Of a stretch of DNA of 64,000 nt, positions 31,418-39,139 are shown piece after piece. The notes under the pieces were generated by a model. The model did not search any database. It was not told the DNA's origin and saw nothing but the letters and a program-made list of their open reading frames with translations. A program made the position numbers and the translations under genes. Position 1 is the stretch's first letter; each line of letters starts with the position of its first letter. Source of the stretch: Bacteroidales bacterium UBA4893 (GTDB lineage: Bacteria > Bacteroidota > Bacteroidia > Bacteroidales > P3); the NCBI GenBank assembly GCA_002399025.1, contig DHCV01000040.1:27269-91268 (forward strand). The letters are read 5' to 3'.

Positions 31418-33442
31418 TTATTCAACAACAACTTCGTAAACCCTTCCTTCAATATCGTTTTCAGGGAAAGGAAGGAAGTTTTGGTCATAGACTACTGGAG
31501 GCCAAAACTCAGTATAGTGATATTCTTGAGTTATTACAGTCAACATTTGATTGTTTGGAATAACAGTAAACTTATCACTCATATAGCCCACAACTTGCAT
31601 TTTGTCTGGGCTTTCTCCAATTCTCCAAATGATTTCCGTTGGCTTCCATTCTATTTCGTAATAATAATACTCCTTGTGGAATATCTTGTTTGATATTGGT
31701 TCTCTTGAAGTCAGTGCCCTATAAGTATCGTACCAGCGAAGATATGTATAATCTTTGTTTATGTATTTGTAGTTATGTGTTCCTCCCTTGAAAAAGTTAG
31801 TAGGGCTTGGACAAGCCAAATCCCAATTAGTGCAGGCCAAAATACATTCGTCCTTGTTGAAAGCATCGTAGTCTTTAGGGGTCTTTTGATAACCTTCAGG
31901 CCAATATTTGGATGTTTTAATTATCTCAATATCTATTTCAGAATAGTTAGAATTAGGAGTCCTTTCAGCCTTTGTCCCATCATCAAGACCATATTTAACA
32001 TAGCCGTCCTTATTGCAAATCCTTCTTTTATTCCAATCCTGCTCCGATTGGTAGATTAGCCAAAATGCATTAGTAATACCACTCCAAACCCCTGTATTAT
32101 TAAGCTGTGCAGGGAATTTTATCTTCCCTCTAAACTTTCCATAAGTGAAACCCACCCTTGTTTTTATTCCAACGCTTTCCTTTCTTGGATTAGACATTCT
32201 TTCTTTATTGCCAGGGTTAATAAGCGAAATATACTTCCCATTATCTTCAACCCTAACTGTCTTTGCGGGATAGTCGCTAATGTACGGATGCTCAATTACT
32301 CTATTTAAAGTATCGGAGTATTTTTCTATGTTTTTGGTATATTCATCCTTAGTATATGAATCATCCAAAATATCTTGAACGAGTGGGATATTCTTTAAAT
32401 AATATGTGTTTGGAACATTATGAAAGAATTGCTGGTAAAGAGATGATAAATAATTTTCCTTACTATTTCCCACCTTCCCATTATTAGGATAAATTCTAAA
32501 ATTATTAATTGGATAAGTGAGCATATCAACATATACCCCATTGTCAGTACTCAAGACAGCCTTTAGTTTTAGAGATTCTTTAGTGTGCAATGTACTAATT
32601 CCCTTAAGGTTTTTACCCTTGCCTTTTAGGAAATAAGTATAAGGATTAGTAAAACCATTAGTGGAGTCAGAAAGAGATATGTTTTTAATTTCTTTAGGGA
32701 GTTTATTGAGGGCGTCCTCATTTGCCACAACCAACAAAAAGCTATATGTTCCTGTTCTTGGATTTCGTTTAAATCTATTATTAAACTCTTTATTTTGCTC
32801 ATCATTTTGCAGAACCCAACACATATCCCTATAGAGTTGTTCATCAACCGATACCTTGCTTATCTTTGCCTTCTCCTTAATGGAATTAAACCACTCCGTA
32901 TTTCCCCTAATCATATCCATTCCTTTATGTATCTCCTTTTGCAAATCCCTATACTCTGGATTTGAACCAAAGTAAATCTTTTCGTTTCTTGGATTTCCAA
33001 CAATTCTAAAGGCATCTTCAATTACTCCATTTGCAGGCACTGCCTTAAACTCCGTATCTGTCTCTTCCCATGAACCATAGAAATTTTCGTTATCAAACTC
33101 ATCTCCTAATTCATACTTATAAGATTCGTTCTGATAATAAATCTTATAGAATAGCTTTTCATCAGTCTTTACTTTGGCTTTGAAATGCAAAAGTCCATCC
33201 TTAGATTGATTTGGTGTTGGAAAAATAATCCCCTCAGTAATAGCATTGGTCATATCCATAATCATTGATAAGGTGTCATCCTTTAGAATATTATACTTAT
33301 TATCAATAATTAAATTAGAAAAATCAAGATTAAACTCCTTAATACTGTTCTCTTTCTTACAACTTGAAAAAAGAATTATAGTTGAGAAAAGAAATAATAC
33401 TATAGAGTATTTATTTGAGATGTTTTTTGTTTTAGAATACAT
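31418..33442 (-). CDS. GH16-like glycoside hydrolase lipoprotein with a long N-terminal region
   Basis: 674 residues from the chosen ATG (33440-33442), which opens a lipoprotein signal (IVLFLFSTIILFSSC). The C-terminal 260 residues have the laminarinase-type jelly-roll: VGFTYGKFRGKIKFP, GVWSGITNAFWLIYQSEQDW, the catalytic signature SEIDIE (Glu502, Asp504, Glu506) and YYYYEIEWKPTEIIWRIG. The first 400 residues are not recognised. A longer frame to 33484 would overlap the upstream peptidase gene by 53 bp; the chosen start overlaps by 11 bp. Likely surface-exposed endo-acting glycanase working with the GH29 enzyme; a binding-only role is less likely because the ExDxE motif is intact. Confidence 0.78.
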   Translation of the reverse strand: MYSKTKNISNKYSIVLFLFSTIILFSSCKKENSIKEFNLDFSNLIIDNKYNILKDDTLSMIMDMTNAITEGIIFPTPNQSKDGLLHFKAKVKTDEKLFYKIYYQNESYKYELGDEFDNENFYGSWEETDTEFKAVPANGVIEDAFRIVGNPRNEKIYFGSNPEYRDLQKEIHKGMDMIRGNTEWFNSIKEKAKISKVSVDEQLYRDMCWVLQNDEQNKEFNNRFKRNPRTGTYSFLLVVANEDALNKLPKEIKNISLSDSTNGFTNPYTYFLKGKGKNLKGISTLHTKESLKLKAVLSTDNGVYVDMLTYPINNFRIYPNNGKVGNSKENYLSSLYQQFFHNVPNTYYLKNIPLVQDILDDSYTKDEYTKNIEKYSDTLNRVIEHPYISDYPAKTVRVEDNGKYISLINPGNKERMSNPRKESVGIKTRVGFTYGKFRGKIKFPAQLNNTGVWSGITNAFWLIYQSEQDWNKRRICNKDGYVKYGLDDGTKAERTPNSNYSEIDIEIIKTSKYWPEGYQKTPKDYDAFNKDECILACTNWDLACPSPTNFFKGGTHNYKYINKDYTYLRWYDTYRALTSREPISNKIFHKEYYYYEIEWKPTEIIWRIGESPDKMQVVGYMSDKFTVIPNNQMLTVITQEYHYTEFWPPVVYDQNFLPFPENDIEGRVYEVVVE

Positions 33443-34889
33443 ATCCAATTTTAAAATTGTTAGTAATTTGATTTGTCTTCCCATTTGAAATAGGGTCAGT
33501 TAAAATATTTGAAAGACTTCTTTGAAATTGATAACCATAGATGAATCTTCTAAATCTGAATTCAACCTCAGTTTGAACTCCAAAAACATTTTTATTTAAA
33601 TAATTCTTTTGTTCAACGCCATTTATATTTGCTCTGCTATCAAAAATATAACTATAAAATCCTCCTATTGATACAGAAAATTCATAATCATTATTAGGAG
33701 TATTTGCCTTTAGAGAAAGTAGAATTGGAATAGAAGCACTATGATACTTTACTTCTGATTCATATCTATTTGCTCCCAAATAATTATAATTAACACCAGT
33801 TTTAATTGCAAAGAAGTTACTTAACTCAAATTTGCCAAAAAAACCAGCTCCATAAGCAAAATCTGTTTTCCCTGTCATTCTTCCTCCTGAATAGTAGTGT
33901 TTATTATTCCCTATCGCTAATTCAAAACCATAATAGTTTGAAGGAATTGGTTTTTTCATTCTAAGACTCTTCTTAGAAGGTTTTATTTGTTCAACATTAG
34001 CAAAGTTTAGAACTGCTTCATAAAAGAAATTTGAAATATCATTTATTCCTTCGTAGTCTATTAGCTGTGCATCATCTTCAGGTTTATGATAAGGTGATTT
34101 TAGTCCAGTTGAAACATAAAAAGAAGGAATATTCTTTTTTAGAAAAGAATCATGGTCAGAACCAGTAAATATACTATTGTCAAAATCTTTAAACTTAACC
34201 TTATATTTATTGTTTAAGGAATAATTTTTGAAATATTGAGAGTAGTTATCAATTAACCCAACTCCAACAATCTTTAATTCCTTAGAGGTTTTAAGAAAAC
34301 CAACCATATCAAGGCTCATCATTAGTTTAGTATTATTGCTAATTAATATATCATTATGTTTTGCTTTACTGTTTGCAAAATAGTATGAACCATTTAATCC
34401 AGTTTCTTCACTATCAAAAGCAATTATGACAATACTCCTTTTAAATTTCTCTTTGTTCTCATTTATTTTTCTTCCCAATTCCAAAATTAAAGAAGTTCCT
34501 GAAGCATTATCGTCTGCTCCATTATATATTATTGTATCACCATTTTTAATTCTATAACCCAAATGGTCATAATGAGCCCCAAGAACAATAAACTCATTTT
34601 TAAGTATTGGGTCGCTTCCTTCAATAACACAATAAATATTCTTTTGGGTTGTTCCTTCTCTAATAATTTGATAAATTGGCTTTAACCCATTTTCAATAAA
34701 ACGACTATAAATATATTGAGAAGCTTTATTTCCATATATTGTTCCAGCACCTCTTCCCATAAGAGAATCGGAAGCTAAAACATAAACATCTTTCTTAATT
34801 CTTTCAATAGAATTTTGAGAAAAAGCATTAGTTGAAGGGAGAATAACTAATGCAATAATGAAAGTGAATAAAAATCTTTTTAAGCTCAT
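33432..34889 (-). CDS. M28 peptidase fused to a C-terminal outer-membrane beta-barrel
   Basis: 485 residues. Signal peptide (FLFTFIIALVILPSTNAFSQ), then an M28 zinc aminopeptidase domain (about 25-300) with the full ligand set: VLGAHYDHLG, YNGADDNASGTSLILELG, IAFDSEETGLNGSYYF, MSLDMVGF and SDHDSFLKKNIPSFYVSTG. After a linker (KPSKKSLRMKKPIPS) the last 165 residues alternate polar and hydrophobic positions and end in aromatic-closing strands (FELAIGNNKHYYSGG, FFAIKTGVNYNYLGANR, NNFKIGYVF), as in small Bacteroidota porin-like barrels. The C-terminal Phe is the usual barrel end. This suggests a peptidase tethered in the outer membrane. Start chosen at 34889 because it opens the signal peptide and avoids overlap with comM. 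Confidence 0.75.
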   Translation of the reverse strand: MSLKRFLFTFIIALVILPSTNAFSQNSIERIKKDVYVLASDSLMGRGAGTIYGNKASQYIYSRFIENGLKPIYQIIREGTTQKNIYCVIEGSDPILKNEFIVLGAHYDHLGYRIKNGDTIIYNGADDNASGTSLILELGRKINENKEKFKRSIVIIAFDSEETGLNGSYYFANSKAKHNDILISNNTKLMMSLDMVGFLKTSKELKIVGVGLIDNYSQYFKNYSLNNKYKVKFKDFDNSIFTGSDHDSFLKKNIPSFYVSTGLKSPYHKPEDDAQLIDYEGINDISNFFYEAVLNFANVEQIKPSKKSLRMKKPIPSNYYGFELAIGNNKHYYSGGRMTGKTDFAYGAGFFGKFELSNFFAIKTGVNYNYLGANRYESEVKYHSASIPILLSLKANTPNNDYEFSVSIGGFYSYIFDSRANINGVEQKNYLNKNVFGVQTEVEFRFRRFIYGYQFQRSLSNILTDPISNGKTNQITNNFKIGYVF

Positions 34890-34906
34890 AGTATTTTTTT
34901 TAGTAA

Positions 34907-36445
34907 TTATCTGCCCCAAGTTTCTCTATCAAGACTTCTGTATCCAATTGCTTCAGCCAAGTGAGGATTTTCTATGTTTTTACTTCCTTCCAAATCAGCA
35001 ATTGTTCTTGAAACTTTTAGGATTCTATCATAAGCTCTTGCCGATAAACCAAGCTTTTCCATAGCTCTTTTCAATAGATTGACACCATTCTCATCCAACT
35101 TACAATATTCCTTAAGCATTTTTGGAGTCATTTGAGCATTACAATGAATACTTTCCTTGTCCTTAAATCTTTCTTGTTGAATTTTCCTCGCCCTAAGAAC
35201 TCTTTCTCTAATCACACTGCTTGCCTCTCCATCCCTCATTTCCGAAAGGTCTTTGAAAGGAACAGGAACAACCTCAATTTGAATATCAATCCTATCTAAC
35301 AAAGGACCAGAAATCTTGTTCAAATACTTCGAAACAACACCTCCAGCACAGGTACAACTAATATTTGGATGATTATAGTAACCACAAGGACAAGGATTCA
35401 TTGCAGCAACCAGCATAAAGCTCGCAGGATAGCGTATGGCTTGCTTTGAACGCGAAATAGTAATCTCTCTTTCTTCCATTGGCTGACGCAAAACCTCCAA
35501 AACATTTCTTTTAAATTCAGGCAGCTCATCCAAAAACAAAACTCCATTATGTGAAAGAGAAATTTCTCCAGGTTGAGGATAAGCTCCTCCTCCAACAAGT
35601 GCAACATCCGAAATTGTATGATGAGGATTGCGGAAAGGACGAACTGAAATTAAAGGAGTATTCTTTGACATCTTGCCAGCAACGGAATGTATCTTAGTTG
35701 TTTCCAAGCTCTCTTCCAAAGACAAAGGAGGCAAAACGGACGGAAGTCTTTTTGCAAGCATAGTTTTTCCACTTCCAGGAGGTCCAATTAAAATAACATT
35801 ATGACTTCCTGCAGCAGCAATCTCCATTCCTCTTTTAATGTTTTCCTGACCTCTAACATCTGTAAAGTCAAACTCATAAAGCTCCAGCCCTCTATTAAAA
35901 ACCTCATCGCAATCAACCTGAGTTGCCTCCAAGAGATTAGTTCCATTGAAGAAATTAATAACCTCTAATATATTTTCAACCCCATAAACATCAATCCCCT
36001 TAACAATTGCAGCCTCAGGAGCATTTGTTTTAGGTAAGATAAAACCTTTGAAACCCTGTGCCTTTGCCTCCAAAGCAATGGGCAAGGCTCCTTTAATTGG
36101 TTGAAGACTTCCATCCAAAGAAAGCTCCCCCATAATTAAATACTGCGACAAGTTATCAGCAATAATTTGTTCCGAAGCAGCCAAAATACCCATAGCAATA
36201 GGTAGGTCATAAGCCGAGCCTTCCTTACGAATGTCGGCAGGTGCCATATTTATAATTATCTTTTTACCAGGGATTTTATAACCAAAACACTGCAAGGCAG
36301 ACGAAACTCTTTGATAACTTTCCTTTACAGCATTATCGGGAAGTCCAACCAGAAAAAAACCAACCCCTTGTTCAACCGAAACCTCTACACAAATAGTTGT
36401 TGCTGTAATTCCACTAATTGCACTTCCAAAAGCTTTTACCAACAT
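34907..36445 (-). CDS. comM: YifB/ComM family Mg-chelatase-like AAA ATPase
   Basis: Hexameric helicase that promotes branch migration during natural transformation in species studied. 512 residues, full length: N-terminal Lon-like domain (AVSGITATTICVEVSVEQGVG; GELSLDGSLQPIKGALPIAL), AAA+ core with Walker A VILIGPPGSGKTMLAKRLPS and Walker B NGVLFLDELPEF, a C4-like loop NPCPCGYYNHPNISCTCAGG, and the C-terminal GLSARAYDRILKVSRTIADL. It starts 1 bp after the stop of the DUF4296 gene. The organism may be transformable, but no other competence genes are here. Confidence 0.94.
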   Translation of the reverse strand: MLVKAFGSAISGITATTICVEVSVEQGVGFFLVGLPDNAVKESYQRVSSALQCFGYKIPGKKIIINMAPADIRKEGSAYDLPIAMGILAASEQIIADNLSQYLIMGELSLDGSLQPIKGALPIALEAKAQGFKGFILPKTNAPEAAIVKGIDVYGVENILEVINFFNGTNLLEATQVDCDEVFNRGLELYEFDFTDVRGQENIKRGMEIAAAGSHNVILIGPPGSGKTMLAKRLPSVLPPLSLEESLETTKIHSVAGKMSKNTPLISVRPFRNPHHTISDVALVGGGAYPQPGEISLSHNGVLFLDELPEFKRNVLEVLRQPMEEREITISRSKQAIRYPASFMLVAAMNPCPCGYYNHPNISCTCAGGVVSKYLNKISGPLLDRIDIQIEVVPVPFKDLSEMRDGEASSVIRERVLRARKIQQERFKDKESIHCNAQMTPKMLKEYCKLDENGVNLLKRAMEKLGLSARAYDRILKVSRTIADLEGSKNIENPHLAEAIGYRSLDRETWGR

Positions 36446-36446
36446 A

Positions 36447-36764
36447 TTAATTTAGTTTTTTTGAGACCATATCTAATAAAAGAGTGAACTCCTTTTGATT
36501 AGAGCTGTAGTATTCAATGCTCTTATTATACTTTTCTTCACTAATATTATGTTTATGAAAAATGTCTTCATTATATTGCTTTTGCCTTATGTTCCTAACT
36601 GTCATATTGGAATCTTCCTTAATATTAACCAAAGACTGAGCCTTTTGAATGTCGGCAATTATCTCAGCCAAGTTTTCTTTTGGAATAATATTCTTATTGG
36701 TTGATTCATTCTTAGAACAAGAAAGAAAAGGAAGTAAAACAATAATTAATAAAACTTTTTTCAT
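36447..36764 (-). CDS. DUF4296 domain lipoprotein
   Basis: 105 residues from MKKVLLIIVLLPFLSC; Cys16 is the lipid site. The mature part matches the DUF4296 pattern ENLAEIIADIQKAQSL, then HKHNISEEKYNKSIEYYSSN. Most of it is predicted helical. The family is restricted to Bacteroidota and uncharacterised; its two-helix part resembles peptidyl-prolyl isomerase-linked lipoproteins only loosely. I chose the ATG at 36764 for the signal peptide. It is the first gene of the leftward unit leading into comM. Confidence 0.8.
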   Translation of the reverse strand: MKKVLLIIVLLPFLSCSKNESTNKNIIPKENLAEIIADIQKAQSLVNIKEDSNMTVRNIRQKQYNEDIFHKHNISEEKYNKSIEYYSSNQKEFTLLLDMVSKKLN

Positions 36765-36861
36765 TTGACAAAAATACAATTATTTTTTTCAAAAACGAAT
36801 ATTACTACTAATAATTTACTCTTTGGAGAAGATGAAAATAGTTTTGCATATCTTATTTTAC

Positions 36862-36869
36862 TAATTTTG
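36862..36869 (+). promoter_or_regulatory. -7 box of ychF
   Basis: TAATTTTG matches TAnnTTTG, 42 bp before the ychF ATG. A TTTG at 36842-36845 is 16 bp upstream, slightly short. Confidence 0.5.
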
Positions 36870-36911
36870 CAAACTTGAATAAGAATTTACTACAATAAAA
36901 TAATATAGTTT

Positions 36912-38015
36912 ATGGCTTTAAAATGTGGGATAATAGGATTGCCAAATGTTGGAAAATCAACTCTTTTTAATTGTTTGTCAAGTGCAAAGGCTCAGTCGGC
37001 AAACTTCCCTTTCTGTACAATTGAACCCAATTTGGGAGTAATTACTGTTCCAGACAATAGATTGACAGCATTGGCTGAATTAATAAATCCCAATAGGATA
37101 GTACCAACAACGGTAGATATTGTAGATATTGCAGGATTGGTTAAAGGAGCCTCAAAGGGAGAAGGATTAGGGAATAAGTTTTTGGGAAACATTAGAGAAT
37201 GTGATGCAATACTTCATGTGCTTCGTTGCTTTGAGGACGATAATATTGTTCATGTTGAGGGAGGAATTGACCCAATTAGGGATAAAGAAATAATTGATAC
37301 GGAACTTCAGATAAAAGACCTTGAAACAATAGAGTCGCGTTATTCCAAAACCGAAAAGCAAGCAAAGAGTGGAGGCGACAGAGAAGCCAAAATCCAACTT
37401 GCAGTAATGGATAAGTATCGTCAGGTTTTGGTTCAGGGAAAGAATGCAAGAGAGGTGGAGTTTGAAACCAAGGATGAGCAAAAAGCAGCAAAGGAGTTAT
37501 TCCTTCTAACAACCAAACCTGTTCTCTATGTTTGTAATGTGGATGAGAAGTCAGCCCAAAACGGAAATGCCCACACCCAAAAAGTTGCTGAAATTGCAAA
37601 GAAGGAAGGAGCAGGAATACTTATAGTTGCGGCAAAGATAGAATCGGAAATTGCTGAGTTGGAAACCTACGAAGAAAAGGAAATGTTCTTAGGAGAAATG
37701 GGTTTGGAGGAAAGTGGAGTGGATAGACTAATAAAGGAAGCCTACAGACTTTTGGATTTAAAGACCTTTATCACTGCAGGAGTTCAGGAAGTTAGGGCGT
37801 GGACATTTCATAATGGTTGGAAAGCCCCGCAATGTGCTGGAGTAATACACACCGACTTTGAGAAAGGATTTATTAGAGCCGAAGTAATAAAATATGATGA
37901 TTATATAGCCCTAAAAAGTGAAGCAGCATGCAAAGAAGCCGGCAAGATGAGTGTTGAAGGCAAGGAATACGTAGTTCAAGACGGCGATATAATGCACTTT
38001 CGTTTCAATGTATAG
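36912..38015 (+). CDS. ychF: Redox-responsive ATPase YchF (OLA1 family)
   Basis: Universally conserved ribosome-associated P-loop protein of the Obg family that prefers ATP. 367 residues. Walker A GIIGLPNVGKSTLFNCLSS, the switch DIVDIAGLVKGASKGEGLG, a coiled-coil insertion (about 130-200), a degenerate specificity motif YVCNVDEKS in place of NKxD, and a C-terminal TGS-like domain (LKTFITAGVQEVRAWTF ... GFIRAEVIKYDDY ... YVVQDGDIMHFRFNV) are all present. Single gene with its own promoter. Confidence 0.97.
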   Translation: MALKCGIIGLPNVGKSTLFNCLSSAKAQSANFPFCTIEPNLGVITVPDNRLTALAELINPNRIVPTTVDIVDIAGLVKGASKGEGLGNKFLGNIRECDAILHVLRCFEDDNIVHVEGGIDPIRDKEIIDTELQIKDLETIESRYSKTEKQAKSGGDREAKIQLAVMDKYRQVLVQGKNAREVEFETKDEQKAAKELFLLTTKPVLYVCNVDEKSAQNGNAHTQKVAEIAKKEGAGILIVAAKIESEIAELETYEEKEMFLGEMGLEESGVDRLIKEAYRLLDLKTFITAGVQEVRAWTFHNGWKAPQCAGVIHTDFEKGFIRAEVIKYDDYIALKSEAACKEAGKMSVEGKEYVVQDGDIMHFRFNV

Positions 38016-38209
38016 GATTAATGGTTAGTGGTTAGTGATTAATGGTTAATATCTTCTTTTAAAAGAATCTAATTTAGGCATAAACATTTTTTTATTTTAA
38101 TAATTAAACACAGAGCTTTTTTATATAAATAAAGGGCTTTGAGTGTTTTATATTATATTTGTTCCTTAAATATTCTGATTTATTTTATGCTTAAGAAAAT
38201 ATTTCTATT

Positions 38210-38217
38210 TATATTTG
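38210..38217 (+). promoter_or_regulatory. -7 box of the 69-residue membrane peptide gene
   Basis: TATATTTG fits TAnnTTTG and lies 21 bp before the ATG at 38239. No convincing TTTG 19 bp upstream. Confidence 0.5.
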
Positions 38218-38238
38218 CGGCATAAAAAATTTATTATC

Positions 38239-38448
38239 ATGAATGAAGAAACAAAAAAATGTAACAAAAGCGGCAAGGTAAATAATGCTGCAAGTTGTGG
38301 TGGCTTCTATGGATTAGGATTTATTGGAGCTGCAATCTATTTCATTTCACATGCTGCAACCTTTGGAGCTGGAGTAGTAGGCTTTTTAAAAGCTTTGGTA
38401 TGGCCTGCTTTTTTAGTATATGAATTATTAGAATTCTTAAAGATGTAA
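38239..38448 (+). CDS. Small glycine-rich membrane peptide
   Basis: 69 residues: a short polar head with cysteines (NEETKKCNKSGKVNNAASC), then two hydrophobic stretches, GGFYGLGFIGAAIYFISHAA and FGAGVVGFLKALVWPAFLVY, ending ELLEFLKM. The pattern GLGxIGAA-Y-IS ... GFLKA-VWPAFLVYELL occurs, as I recall it, in small uncharacterised membrane proteins across several phyla. Probably two helices in the inner membrane. It has its own promoter-like box and stands alone between ychF and a repeat-filled gap. I chose the ATG at 38239 because it follows the promoter by a normal leader. Confidence 0.65.
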   Translation: MNEETKKCNKSGKVNNAASCGGFYGLGFIGAAIYFISHAATFGAGVVGFLKALVWPAFLVYELLEFLKM

Positions 38449-38651
38449 TCTCCCTACATTATTTTATTGAAAGAATTTTTTTCTGAATAAGCGAACTTCT
38501 AATCCAGAAATTGATACGTCATTTTGTATTTCTGCTCTCCTTCAGAATTTGTGAGTAGTATTTTATATTTAATGCTGCATAATTTTATTTTTCTCCTATA
38601 TAAATGTGCGAAAACCTTATTATAATTTAATTATATAAGGAATAAATCTTG

Positions 38652-38739
38652 CATCCTGCCACCTTGCACACTACATCCTGCCACCATGTAATATACATCC
38701 TGCCACCTTGCACATTGCATCCTGCCAGGATGTAAAATT
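38652..38739. repeat. 22-bp tandem array (CATCCTGCCACCTTGCA), four units
   Basis: Units begin at 38652, 38674, 38696 and 38718, exactly 22 bp apart, each starting CATCCTGCCA. It is more GC-rich than its surroundings. It is the first of three arrays in the 691-bp gene-free stretch 38449-39139 between convergent genes; I see nothing clear in 38449-38640. Confidence 0.9.
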
Positions 38740-38882
38740 TATTCTTCGTTTTAATGAATTATTCCTTGATATAAATTCAATTATATAAAGGAATTAAAAA
38801 TGCTTCTGCTTAAAAAGGAAAAATAAAAGCTATTAAATTACTCCCAAAATCAAATCTATTATCAATAAATATCAATCATAAT

Positions 38883-38987
38883 GAAAAATAAGTCCATCAT
38901 ATACAAAAATATAAGGGACATAAATGAAAATATGATTGACATATTTCCAAATATAAGGGACTTATTTTTCATTATGATTGAGTTTTT
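38883..38987. repeat. 21-bp array related to 29526-29630, five units
   Basis: Units begin at 38883, 38904, 38925, 38946 and 38967. CAAAAATATAAGGGACATAA and CCAAATATAAGGGACTTATT match the units of the array at 29526-29630 closely, in the same orientation. Confidence 0.9.
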
Positions 38988-39006
38988 TTCTCACTCCTTA
39001 TTTCAT

Positions 39007-39075
39007 TTTACTGAAATCAAGTAATAATTTATTAAAGTCAAGTAATAATTTTTTCTTTCTTCGTTTTAATTTACC
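39007..39075. repeat. 21-bp-period array, second arm of the 69-bp inverted repeat
   Basis: Exact reverse complement of 29343-29411 over 69 bp. It is made of 21-bp units sharing TCAAGTAATAAT, followed by TTCTTTCTTCGTTTTAAT. The array continues less regularly to about 39110. Confidence 0.9.
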
Positions 39076-39139
39076 TCAAACGAAGTTTTTGTTTTATTAG
39101 AATAAGGATGTAAATTTAAAAGATTAGTATCTTTTTATT

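Noticed and set aside
37167..37599. Two overlapping 104- and 107-codon frames opposite ychF
   Set aside because: ychF is unmistakable in the other strand; these frames have no family features.
38652..38987. CRISPR array
   Set aside because: Units of 21-22 bp follow each other without unique spacers, and no cas gene is in the window.
29343..39075. Composite transposon bounded by 69-bp inverted repeats
   Set aside because: The block contains core genes such as ychF and comM and no transposase, and the arms lie inside longer 21-bp arrays, so a repeat shared between gaps is the simpler reading.
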